From positions 6,990,501 through 7,054,500 of the forward strand of contig CM072881.1 in NCBI GenBank assembly GCA_036937835.1: DNA of 64,000 bases. Reading direction: 5' to 3'. The translations under genes were made by a program, and so were the position numbers. This stretch comes from Pampus argenteus. Lineage: Eukaryota > Chordata > Actinopteri > Scombriformes > Stromateidae. How positions within the stretch are numbered: position 1 is the first letter of the stretch; the number at the start of each line of letters is the position of its first letter. A model generated the notes under the pieces. The model saw only the letters and a program-made list of their open reading frames with translations. It was not told the DNA's origin and ran no database searches. Positions 1-12,300 of this stretch are shown here, one piece after another.

Positions 1-111
1 TATATAAACATTAATGAACATTTCAACATAAGTTTTGTGTTGCGTTACAGACGCTACTACAGTAACATAAATGTTGCTTGGTACCCAATAACATAAGTTA
101 AAAATGAGCAC

Positions 112-3100
112 CTTGAGCTGGAATTCCTTCTTGGGTGCTACAGGAGGTTCGGGGCTGTCGCCGGGGTCCTCGTCACTGCGCTCTGAGATGAGGTTGACGG
201 GTGGAGCCAGGCAGTAGACGGGCAGCTGGTAGCGGTTCCCGAGTTCATCGTAACACTCTGTCAGAGTACCTGGAGACCATAAAAAAAATCCATCATTCAC
301 CCGGATTAAATAATAAAGTTATCTAATTTAAAGCCTGGATCAGCCTGTTATTTTCAATGATTTCTTCATGAGGTTTATTATTTGTTGTCCGTCCTCACCG
401 TGTGGCAGTGTGATACTAGCTCCATCCACTATAGCCTGGGCCAGCTCCTGGTCGTTACACTCCAGGGCCACAGCCGCGGCTTTCAGGGCATCCCAGATCT
501 CTTTGCGGCCCTCGAAGGCCGGCGCTGTGTCCCAGAACTCATCCCGCTTGCTCCGTAGCTGGCCCTCTGTCATCGGATAGTCGCTCTTCCACTTGGGACG
601 ATCTTTCTTCAGAGGCTCATTACGTCCTGTGATGCGGGTGAGAAGCAATCGAAGATCGAAGTTACAGCAATATAGTTGTGATATAATGTCTGTGTGCTAA
701 GTATAGTATCAAATGACCACTAGCGGCACTATAGAGCAACATCTGTACATGTGGGTCCCTGTTTGTTTCAGGCACAGTGACGCATGCTTGACACAACACG
801 TGTCCCTGTTGATGTACAGAAAAAGATTTAACTGGCGGTAACGTAAAAAAACGGCATTAGACACAGACACGGATGTATAAATGTTCCAAAAGTGAGTATT
901 TTACAGACGAAACATATGTTAATGTTTGTTTTGTTAAGAAAACAATGTTCCCATAAAATACATTTCCTACAGTATGCTTTGCCATCATCTGTGAAAACTT
1001 ATAAACAGAGCTGGCAGCACAGAGAGAAATGCTAGTTGTCACCAGAGACGGAGAACATCCCATCCCACGATGTCATCCCAATCTAAAATTAGGAGGTCAC
1101 CCAAAGTTTGCAATATGCATGAAGTATGTGTAGCCTATATCTGTCTATGTAACCATACCCGTGTTTCCCACCATTCAATATTAACACAAAGCACATCTAG
1201 GCCAGGAGAGCACTTATTTAAGTGGGGTCATATACTGAGGGTCACACACATATACGCGAGTAAACAGAGAATAAGATCAGGACAGGAAACCTGATTACCT
1301 GCTAATTACGCACCTACTGATAATTTAGCATACCTGGCGGTGTAACATTTTCTTTAACATATCGATATTTATTCTTTTTTTTTTAAATGGATGCAAACTG
1401 CCAGCCAACTAACAGCAAAATGTCAAGTATTAAACCTGTCTAAGCTCCTCTTTATTGATGCCCGTCACTGAGGAGTGGAGCCATGGAAAAAGCAGAAGGA
1501 GTATAAAAGAGACAGCACACATCCAAGAGGTTGCCTTTCTTTCAGACAAATTATTTATGATGCTGGTCGGTTTAGGAGGAGTAACCGGGAGGACATGGGG
1601 TGGTGTAGGATTGACACATGGAGCAGAGAGTATCCCAAGTGAAGTGACGGGGGCTTGATATTTTATTATTTTATTAACATTGATGAACTGCCTTCCTGTT
1701 CCTGAGAGAAGGACTGACTGTGGAGTCAACACTGGTGGTGTTTTACGGTTTGTGATACCTACAGGGGATATTTCTCTGAAGAGTTTAAACAGTGCACAGT
1801 TAGCACAAGCAGATGTGGGACAGCTGAAGGCTTTGCAGAGCAGAGAAACTGAAACAAGCAGAGGATCTTTTCCTGTCTGGCCCTCTGAAATGTTTCCTAT
1901 TGTGTCACTTTAAACTATCCTCTAATACTTCATAAACACCCAAACCAATTTCTTTCACAAATGTCAATCATTGCAATCTCATCTTATTTTTCCAGCGCAA
2001 CATAGTTAGAGACCTCAAGTGGCATTATGGGAGTCAAGTTTTGAAAAAATAATGTTTTGTGAAAAGACATGTAGTTTGGTGGATTGCGCGTATAAACAGT
2101 AACAGGAAGTTTAGGAAGTGACTCAACAAATGAATAATAAACGACGTTTAATCAAAAACAAACTGCTGCGCACCAAAACAAAACGACATGAGACATGAAG
2201 ATTACAGATATATGAGGGTGTTTTGATCATGCTGGAGAGATTATCACCGGTTCAGGCCACAGTAAAGCATGTTGCATATATGAGTGTTAATGAAATGAGT
2301 CATAAAAAAAAAAAAAGATATGCGGATCAGATATACAGCGGCTGCATTTCAGAATACAAACAAAAAAAAAAAAACGCCCCCAACAGCTATTTGGGGCTTA
2401 CAGACATAGGTGGCTGTTAACCTAGTTTAGCTCCAACGCATAATGTTCCTTTGGCTCTGTGAAGATGTTAAACAGCCTTACTCACTCCAGACGTCGGGGA
2501 AATAATGAATGTGGGGTGTTTTCTGTGTTCCTCTTTAAAAGGCAGTGAATGTTCACTGGAGCAGATCAGCAGTGCAGAGAAGGGAAGTGCATTCCTCAAC
2601 CAGACCGAATGTTTGACTGCATTTCCTGAGAACAAACGAGCACGTACACACGTGCTCCCATATGCCGTCTTATTCTTCTAGCCGGTTATCTTATCGCCGC
2701 GCCGCCGCTCAGCTGTCTGCCACTAAAGATAAAAGTCACGGTTGAACAGAGACAGTGCGAATGACACTTTTCAGACTCACTTCTACATTTCTGAAGACTA
2801 CAAAAACTACGCTTTGAGATCATAAGAAGATACTCCAACGATATTTTCAGACTTCCAGAAATGAAATAATGTTGGCCGATATTTTTGCTGTATGATTTAG
2901 TGGCCATGCACCGTCTATGTATATATGGCTATTCAACACACACCAGGAAACATGGCTAACCTGAGTGCTACCTGTGAATGGAGCACTTTATTTTCTGTTG
3001 CCGTTTGTTGATACCTTGTGCCAACAACTACTTTATAATCCTCCTATGATGACAATGTTCTAATCTTGTATGATACAAATAACAGAGCTATGTCATCCAA

Positions 3101-4845
3101 AGTAAATGAAGACTGGATGGGAGGAAATGAGATCAATGAACCCAGATAGTCAAAACTACTACAACATGAGCCCTCTTGTATCGTCTGTATGAGGGTGTGC
3201 CAAGCACAGTCAGATGCAGCGGGACATGACGAGGCTTGTTCTTCAGGATCGGAGCGTGGTAGGGAGCGTCTGCATAATACCAATCAGGGTGGGAAATTAC
3301 CATGAGTATTGCCAAAACTTGGGAAATCTCAGCATCAGATACTCTATCCTCCGGCCACTGTGGCAGGTAACAAAAGAAATTAAAACAACAAATCACACAG
3401 AGGTCGTACTGCTCTAAAACTCCATATTATATGGTTGTTTTGGAGATACAGCCATTTTGCCAGGAGTACAAATATTTCTTCTGAACTAATGCTGGAGTCA
3501 GTTGTGAAACCTGTCTATGATTCTGGTGTTAACCAGCGACAGTTTTCTCTGGAAAGACTTTCACATGAATCACGACAGCAAAACAGTAAAAGTTGAACTT
3601 CACTGTTCCAGATATGCAGAATAATATGGATGCCCAATCCATCCAATACCGCTACCTTTTGGTATCGACCAATACTGAATACCGATACTGAATACCAGTG
3701 TTTAATTAATAATTATAATAAGCTGTATGCATCACTGTGTGGACGAGACTGGGATCATTCATTCACGTTTAAGGCTACATCAGGCTTGACTCAACAACTG
3801 CTTTCCTGAATTTGTAAAACAAAATCTAACATAAATACAGATATAAATATATTGAATTGTCAATTAGTAAAATAATGATATCCGATAGCAGATCTGATAC
3901 CCGATACAAGCTATTTGAATCAGTATTGGTACATCTCTATTGAATGTGACAGGAACTGCAATGACTAAACCTGAATCTTATCATGAGGATTTTTGTTTGA
4001 CCCAGTATTTTTTTACAATGTAATCATGTATCACACCATATATCATAAAAAGTTCACGCTAACTTTCAGCAACGATGTTGTCTATGGTCGAAACTATGCA
4101 GAAACTCTGAACGTCTGCCAAGTCAGCTGCTCATTCAGTTTAGTCTGGTTGTAAACATAACATTTACCTTTGTTAAGTACTGAAGTAGCAATCCGAGTTT
4201 CCGAGACAAGTGTAAAAGAACAAAAACGTGGCGGTTCGCCAGTGTTTATCTTTAGAGGAATGTTATCTTCCAGGAAGGTGATGGACATTAACTCAAGTCC
4301 CTGTTGAGAATAACTGCAACTTCAAGGGTCAATGTAATCTACTACAGTGTTGCCAGGAACCACAACGCCCTCCATTTTTAAAGCCCAAAACCCACTGTTG
4401 TGGGATTAACAGGCTTCAAATTGTCAGCCTTGTTGTAGGTGAATATGGCTGCTGTCAGTGTTGACCACATAGAAAACACAATAGATGTGTCTGACATTTC
4501 TTCCTGTTTAGCAGCAGTCACAGTTTCCCCACAGAAAAACAAATATGAGAGAGGAGGTGAAACCCAAGTGGTCACTTGAGATGCATTTGACTCACAGTCT
4601 GATGGATGGGCGTTTGGTGGGGGGGGGATACACCTGGACACAGTGAGTATCTGACGAACACCATTGTTGTTTGGAGCAATTGTATCCCTATTCTTTAACG
4701 CCCTTTGTGTGTTTTAACTCCGATTTGGTAACACACACACACACACACACACACTTGTCTTACCTCCCCGTCCGCCGTTCCTGGAGGAGCCTCGGCTCTG
4801 TGTGTCCTCCCAGCCTTCCCAGTATCTCCCCACACATCCTCCCAT
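112..4845 (-). CDS. ubtd1: Ubiquitin domain-containing protein 1 (UBTD1), 5' part of gene
   Basis: Coding exons read on the minus strand: 4845-4764, 626-399 and 269-112, joined in frame (156 codons). The C-terminal ubiquitin-like fold lies beyond the left edge. Exon 1 starts MGGCVGRYWEGWED, a glycine-2 context typical of N-myristoylated proteins, and its ATG has A at -3. Exon 2 encodes GRNEPLKKDRPKWKSDYPMT and on through the UBTD N-terminal domain; exon 3 carries ECYDELGNRYQLPVYCLAPP. GRNEPLKK and DGASITLPHG fit UBTD1 better than UBTD2. Family knowledge: UBTD1 binds UBE2D-type E2 enzymes and is linked to p53/MDM2 control. Exon 3 appears to end at 112 with donor gtgctc, inside the start of the ubiquitin-like domain. 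Reading through that site gives residues unlike the family, so an intron is inferred. Which teleost paralogue (a or b) cannot be told. Confidence 0.9.
3640..3935. repeat. Degenerate interspersed repeat rich in CCGATA/GGTATC-like units
   Basis: Within ubtd1 intron 1, two clusters (about 3640-3705 and 3880-3935) repeat units resembling ATACCGATACTG and GATACCCGATAC, ending in GGTACATCTCTA-like sequence. This composition is familiar from degraded teleost DNA-transposon-derived repeats, but no terminal inverted repeats or coding capacity were found. Family assignment is not possible by eye. Confidence 0.35.
4731..4754. repeat. (AC)12 microsatellite
   Basis: Uninterrupted AC dinucleotide run just inside ubtd1 intron 1, about ten bases from the exon 1 donor; it reads as TG repeats on the transcribed (minus) strand. 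Confidence 0.95.
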
Positions 4846-5988
4846 GGTTAGCGCTGGGCTGCAGACTGTTACCACGCGTCGTACTAGCCGAGAAGGGGAA
4901 ACATCACGGATATGATGTGATGATCTAGGTCCGATGAGGAGGACGAGCTGCAGGTCCAGTGCTGGGAGCCCGAGAGGTCATCGGTACCGGCAAATATAGT
5001 GTCTGATAGTCTCCAGCTGATCTCTGCCCCTCAGATCGTAGTTAAATGTGCGTTTTCTGTCTTTCTGTATCAGCGCTTTAAGTGTTCAACACAAAGATTA
5101 CCAGCTGTATCCCGCAAAGTGTTTACAACACTTCCAAAGCAGCAACTCACCGCAACATCTGCCAAACCGTTTTTATTTTCAAATGTTAGGACATAACCAG
5201 CATTTCCATTATCCAACTGCTCGTTAAGTCGTGAATGTTGATGTCCAGCTTCCTCGCTAACAAGCTAACAGGGCCAGCCAGCTAGCTCCTACCACAACAC
5301 CAGCAAACACAAACTAACGCGCAGCACGTTGAGTTTCTTACTAATACGTTGACAATATTAAATTGCAGCTTTCCGCAGCCCTCGGAGTGCCTCTCTAACA
5401 CTTTAACATTGTCTCTCGGATTTGTTTCTCTTTAAACCTCCCCCCCGCAAGCGTTACTTCCCTCTCTGTTGGCAAAAGGTGACTAGCGGCGGAGCTAACG
5501 TCGACAACCAACTTTTTTACGCCTGCGCATGAGAAGGCAGGCAGGTGATGCGTTCATGAACATCAGGACGAAAAGCAATTCTGAATATTTTACACACAGC
5601 AGCATAAACCATACGACTTATTTGTAACATATATTTTTTAATGATTCTGAATAATTTTAAACAGCTAAAAGCACAAAATAGAGCCTCGGATAGAGTCAGC
5701 AATACCAGAAAATGACTCTTTACCACTGTTTGTTCTTTAGTTTTGGGGTTTTGGACAGTACTTGAAGGCATCACCACAAACTAAATGTTGCTGTTTTCAT
5801 TTTAACGCTTAGCAAATGTGTGTATTTCAATCAACATATACGTACTCCAACAACTTTATATTTAAAAATACATTATAGGTTAACGGTTTTATTAAAAGTT
5901 TATATAAAAAAAATCTAACACTTGTGCGTTCACCCCTCCACCCCTCCAACTTTTCGCGCATGCGTGGTCAAAGAAGAGTCACAGCGGC
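4846..5988. promoter_or_regulatory. Shared divergent promoter region of ubtd1 and mms19
   Basis: The two start codons are 1143 bp apart and point away from each other. The interval has CpG-containing stretches (4940-5000, 5310-5540, 5930-5990). An NRF-1-like palindrome CGCGCATGCGTG lies at 5955-5966, 23 bp upstream of the mms19 ATG, and a half site TGCGCATG is near 5524. No clear TATA box was seen on the mms19 side, as expected for housekeeping promoters. Transcription start sites are not determined. Confidence 0.6.
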
Positions 5989-8900
5989 ATGATGGCTGAT
6001 GAAAGTGCCTTGCTGCTGTCTCTGGTGGAGGAATTTGTCTCGGGGCTGCAGGACAGCAAGGCCAAAGATACAGCAGCAGGTAAATAAAATAGTCTTCATC
6101 ACCTTTCCTTCGACACTTTTCTGGGATAGCTTGTTGTGGAAAATAAAAACTCTGCTGAGGCTGCTGGATGAGGGATGCGCAACACAACACAGCATGAGGG
6201 TTGACGAGCTAACTTAGCGCCACAACATCCTGTGTGGTGTAACTTAACTTATAATACAAAAACACACATTTTGTCACCATGTCTTTATATTATGACTGCC
6301 CCTGCACACAGTGAATATATCCCGTACCTTTTATGGTACTGTCATCGACTAGTATTGTGAATTTTAATGCTAGTCCAGTCTGTTGCTTGTTAGCTGTTTG
6401 TGTGACTCCGTCTGAAAGCATCCTGTCAATGAACTCTGTACCTTTGAACCCCGCAGATGCTTCTAGTTAATCTGTACAACGAGCATAGATCATTTAGTCA
6501 TTGTCCATGCGTTGTCGGTTATGTTATCTCTGCATAGATACAATTCACTAAATGTGGGTTTCTGTTCAGGTGTCAAAGATGGGCAGTTTACGGTACTGCA
6601 GCTGGTGGAAGCACTGGGGTAAGTTCACTAACAACACAGCAAAAACAACATAAACAACAACATGACCACAGCATGCCTTTTTTACCCTCTCTGATGCAGT
6701 CTCATATTGTTTGGACAGATTAGAAATTACAGAAGCAAGTTTCAATACATTTTTATCAATATAACCCAATGATGGTTGTGTTTTGTTTTTTTGTTTTTTT
6801 GGCACTAATGACTCCTACATCAGTTATGATCATGTAGTGAAACACTTCACATATGTTAATTTCCTTCTGCAGCCTCAGCCTGACGAGCTCTCAGCCTCAC
6901 ACTCGAGCCAGAGGAGTCCAGCTGCTCTCTGAGGTTTTACAGGAGTGCTATGGAGATCTTACCGAGAGAGAAGGTACACCTCTTTCACTCTTTCATTTTT
7001 TTATACTCCTATTTCTCTCTTATCTCTTCTCTTAAAATGTTTCTAGATAAGTTTACAAATGCCATATTTTTTTCATACTTACTTTTATCATAATACCATT
7101 GGTATTTGGCTGCAAAACTCAATATCCTACTAATAAGTTGAAAAATCGATAGTTTTCAATTGCAGCAAATCTTATACATCATCTCAGCATCTCGTTGGCT
7201 GATTAATCCTAAACACTGACAAATATGTGTGTTGACCTGGCTGCATTTTACATATCACAAATGTATCACTGCGATTAGATTTTTTTATTTTTGTAGTCTC
7301 ACATTGCTAACCACGTGGAACAGAGTTATATTTTAGCAGCATGTCTCTATGCTCCACAGTGGAAGTGCTCATCACTTTCTATGAGAACCGTCTGAAGGAC
7401 CATTATGTCATCACACCGCCTGTCTTACAGGGGCTCAGAGCGCTGGTGAGTGTCAGACAAGTCTGTGGTGCTTTTCCATTCACTACAACGTCTCAAACTT
7501 CCTCTGATATTAGCTGACTGTTGAATGTATAACTTGAAGATTGAGAATCTTTTTTGTTTTTTCAGTGGAAGTTTGGTAGTTTCACTTTATGTTTTTCTTT
7601 TCGTTAATCTGATTGTAGTTGTTCAGTTAATGTATCTTTGTTGTGTTGGTTGTTATCTAAATTGCAGTTTATAACAATAACAATGTAATCACTTGTGGTT
7701 TGGCCCTTTTTTCCCCAGACAAAGTGTAAGGCCCTCCCTCCTGGCTCTGCTGTTTCCATGCTGAGGTCTTTATTCCAGGATGTTCATGTGCAGGTGAGAC
7801 TTGACATGGTGTTAAAATAAAATAAAATAAAATAAAATATTTTCAAGGTGCAGCACACAATATTTTATATAAAAATCCTCTATCTGCTCTGTATTTAGTG
7901 TAGTCTGTTACTGTTAGGAGTCCCTGTGAGATGAATGATGAATGCAGATTGATCTATTAGTTACAGTCCATTTTTGCAGTATTTTCCTTTTTTAAGTATA
8001 CAGTCATTTTAAGTTTATGTGTGAGGAACAATGACTGCTGATCAACCAAAAAAAAGTATAAATGCACAGTAACAGTAATAACACATTAATTTCCCTTCAG
8101 GATTATTAAATCCATTGATCTATCCAACCATCCATCCACCTATAAGTGTCATTTACTGACCTAATTTAGCTACACTAACTGTCCCCTCTGTCCTAATATA
8201 TACACACACTCAGGCAATATTTCACCACATTTCTAACAGTTTATGTTGATGCCAACTTGACTCATGTCACTAAATGTAAGGAAAGGTAGGTAAAGAGCAT
8301 GATTCATGATTGTGTGTCTTTTCCCCAGTCACTGATGCTGGGAGAGAGAGCGTGTGTCTACAACATGCTCATCAACCTCATGGAGACCAGAGAGGCCGGT
8401 AAGAGACAGATCACACTAACACTGTGTGTGTGTGTGTGCAAGGTGGAGAGTTTATATTTTGAATCTTAGATCAGGAAATCATTTCTCGTCTCTGAGCAGT
8501 AAATCTCTTAACACTTCTGTAATACAGGACAGAGTTGTAACACCCAATTCTGCTGTTTCATAGTTGAGTCATTTTTGCATAAACATACTGACTAGGATGC
8601 AAATAGGTGTCTGAAGCGTTGGTGTGTGGCTGCAGGTTGTTTTGAGAAAGACAGCAGCTGGATGACAGTGTCACCTCACATCTGTCTCCCTGTTTGATGA
8701 AATGTTAAATTATATATCAATTTAATAAAATTACATTTACAACTGATATATATTTTTAGTAATTAAGTACCAAACCTGGTTTTAACCTGCTGCTCGGGCT
8801 AGATTAAGATATCTTGAATATAGTTGTAGCCCACAATATTCTCAGATTGTGTAGAAGAGATAAAACAGTTTTTGCAATTCCTCTAATTTTGTCCACAGAA

Positions 8901-9320
8901 CTGAAGGGTTTGGGGGCAGACTTTGTGTTTGGTTTTGTCCAGTCAATGGACGGCGAGAGGGATCCTCGTAACCTCCTGTTAGCCTTCCAGATTGCCAAGA
9001 GCATCATCCATCGAGGTTACGATCTAGGTAGGAGACAAGAGAAACTCTCCCCAACTCACAGTTCAAGCGCTCACATTTTTTTAACCAAGTAGGCATAAAT
9101 CTATTTGGCATCCTATTAATTTCCTGTCTGCTGTCTCAGGTAAATTCACAGAGGAGCTGTTTGAAGTGACGTCCTGCTATTTCCCCATCGACTTCAGCCC
9201 CGTAAGTCTCTGTTTATGCAGCTGCTTTGGACTGAGAGCTGCTGAAATCAGAGCTCGCACATCAGCGACTTCCTGTGACCTCAGACAAACTCAAAAACAA
9301 GACATTGACTATATCATCGT

Positions 9321-9364
<44 letters not shown>

Positions 9365-12300
9365 TTCCCTTCTCTACATCACAGAGGCTTGTTTGCTTGT
9401 AGTGCTTTCACATGTACGTTAGGTCATTTGTTTTTTTGGACTTCACGTATTGGTTGAAGAGTTAAAGCCTGAAATGCGACGGTTGACATGATTTTTAAAA
9501 TCCAACATGTCTCATCAGTTATAAACCTTTCTTAACTGCTGAGCTGATCATCTTTTGATCATTATGAATTAGTCTTAATATCATGTCCCTCAACTACCTG
9601 CCTCACTCTCACCCCCCCCCTCTTATACCCGCACATCCCAGCCTCCCAATGACCCTCACGGCATCACCAGAGAAGAACTCATCCAAATGCTGAGGGTCGT
9701 CCTCAGCGGGACACCAAGATTTGCTGAGGTAAGACTGTTATCAGTTTTACATTTCCTCTTTACTTTTTGGAGTGACGTGTTTTTTAAAGAGCGTTCATCG
9801 TCTGTTTATTTCTTTACTGTTACAGTTTCTGTTGCCTCTCATCATTGAGAAGCTGGACTCAGACGTTCAGAGTGCCAAGCTGGACTCGCTGCAGACTCTG
9901 GTGAGACATGTTGCCTCCTGCACTCATTACAGCAGCCTGTGAATATTTAATATTCTGTCCCAGCTGTCAGAGATCTGTAAGGATGAATGAGGGTAATATA
10001 CAGTTGAGATTCCCTTCCCTGTGATTCCCAAAAACAAACTTATGATAAGAGGCGAGTAGAGAAGTCAAAAACCGCAAAATAATCACTATGTGTTGATCTG
10101 TATAAAGTTGTACCTTGTTGCTTATCTCACCACTTTTTAATATTTCATAGACTGCTTGTGTGTCACGATATGAACATAAGGACTTGGCAGAATTCCTCGA
10201 GGGACTGTGGACGTCACTGCGCAGAGAGGTTTGTTTCAGACAAACAAGATTTGTCAAGGGAAAACTACGTCTTAAAGTCTTTCCATCTATTAATGTAGAT
10301 GCTTCCTATTATTTCACCTACATATACAGGAAGCAACATTAAGGCTAAAAATGAGCCTATATATGTATCTGTTTATTGAAAAGTGCTTATTCGGTTAATT
10401 TGTATTTTATGCCCAGTTTGAATTCATGTGGCTCGATATTGTGGTTCCAGGAAAACATGAGCTTCGATCTTCTAACAATACAGCTGAGGTTCATCAGATG
10501 TGAGAATGTAATTGAAACCAACTAAAGGAAATAACCAAAATGCAGGGTTTCTCATGCTTGGAAAGCCAAGAAAAACAAGTCTTGCCTGATACTAATGTTC
10601 AGCAGTTTTTCTTGATTTAAAAAAAAAAACATTATTATTTATTAATTTTTTAAGAGAGAAGTGAGTTTTTAATGCTGCAGGTGATGAAATCGCACTTGAA
10701 ATCTATCAAATCAGTTCCAGAAATACATCAAAATAAACTCTTTATTTACAGCCGAGTAAACAAATGTTTCCCTCTCTTGTTGTCTCATTGCAGGTGTTTC
10801 AGACATCCAGCGAGAAGATCGAGTCTGCAGGCCTCGCTGCACTTACCGCACTCACTTCCTGTCTGTCTTGCTCAGTGCTTAGTTCTGACTCTGACGATTC
10901 CCTCAGCACCTTCCTGGATCTTGTTCTCAAAGGTGAAATGTGAAAAGTATTTGTGGGTTGTTTTTTTTTTTTGGACATTTAGTTCAAAACCTGAAATGCA
11001 ATAAACCCCTGTGGTGTATAAAAAGAGGGAGATGTTCTTTATTGTTTACTCCAACTCAAAACTCAAACCAGAGTATTTGAATGTTGCCTCTTTATGGCAG
11101 GGAAACTCACCCGCCCACTCAAAAACAAGTACATAAAACAACCGACTCTCCAATAATATCTGCCCGACACTGTGAGACGTGTCCAGTGCTTTTTGTGTTT
11201 TTACTGAGCGTGTGATGTTGTTCCAGACTGCAAGCATCACCTGTGTGAGCCGGATCTGAAGCTTGTGTGGCCCAGTGCCAAGCTGCTGCAGGCTGCCTGT
11301 AGTGCCTCCAACAGGGCGAGTCACATCGTAACAGCTGCCGTCATGCCGGCTCTCATCGAGCAGTACAACAGCAGAACACAGGTAGAGGAGGAGGACTTGA
11401 CATCCAGATGTTAAGTTTAATATGAGCCTGTTTAATGGCTATTTAATGATGAGAAGTGCGGCATTGTTTTTAGGTTATTCTCTTGTTTTAAGCACCAAAT
11501 TCAGTATTTTTATATTGTGATGATATCAGTAACTTTTTTTTTTTAATAAGGGGAAAACATGACTTTTTTCTCTGTGAACAGTGTTCCCATAGACGGACGT
11601 TACTGGAGGTGGTGCAGCGATTTATCCAGTCAGTAAAGACCAGCCAGTCCTCAGAGACGGGTGAGATTCATTATTCAGATTGTTATATTATTACAATTTA
11701 ATATTATTGTTAGTCTTTCAATTGTACTTCCACATTTGTTTAAGATTAAAATCACTGTGTCCTATAGGCTTTCCTGATGTCATTATTTCCTCATGATATA
11801 ATCTTCTTAAATGATTATGAACATTATTACAGAATAATTGCTTGTTTGTGTCACTGATCCTGATCAAATCTGGATAATCTAACATTTAGCAGCTGTCATG
11901 TGTTCTGTTGCTCATCTGTTTCAAGTTATTGCATCGCTGATATGTGTGTTTTTTGTATGTTTATACAGAGATGATCTGTCATTTTGAAACTTCCAAAAAT
12001 AAATATTTTCTCTTCAAAATGACTGATGACTGTGTAGCTGCAGTGTGTACATGACCTCTGAGATTTAAGATGGACTAAAGATAGTCTAAAAACAAACAAA
12101 AGTCATCTGTTTCTTTCCGTGTCTTTGTCTCTTTGTCTGTGTTTTTTCATCTCCCCCACATCAGAGGAGATTGTGCTTTCGGCCTTCCGCCCGTCTCTGT
12201 GCAGCATGGTGTTTTCAGCTCTGTCGGAGAGTAACGCCAGCCTGCAGATTACAGCCACTTCTACGCTCACATCACTAGCTCAACAAAATGGTGAGATGCA

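Larger units (their letters stand above)
627..4763 (-). other. ubtd1 intron 1 (4.1 kb)
   Basis: Non-coding interval between ubtd1 exons 1 and 2. No exon-like conserved reading frame was recognised on either strand. It holds A-rich runs (2305-2320, 2363-2375), a degenerate repeat near 3640-3935 and a CA microsatellite at 4731-4754 that begins about ten bases inside the donor. Confidence 0.7.
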
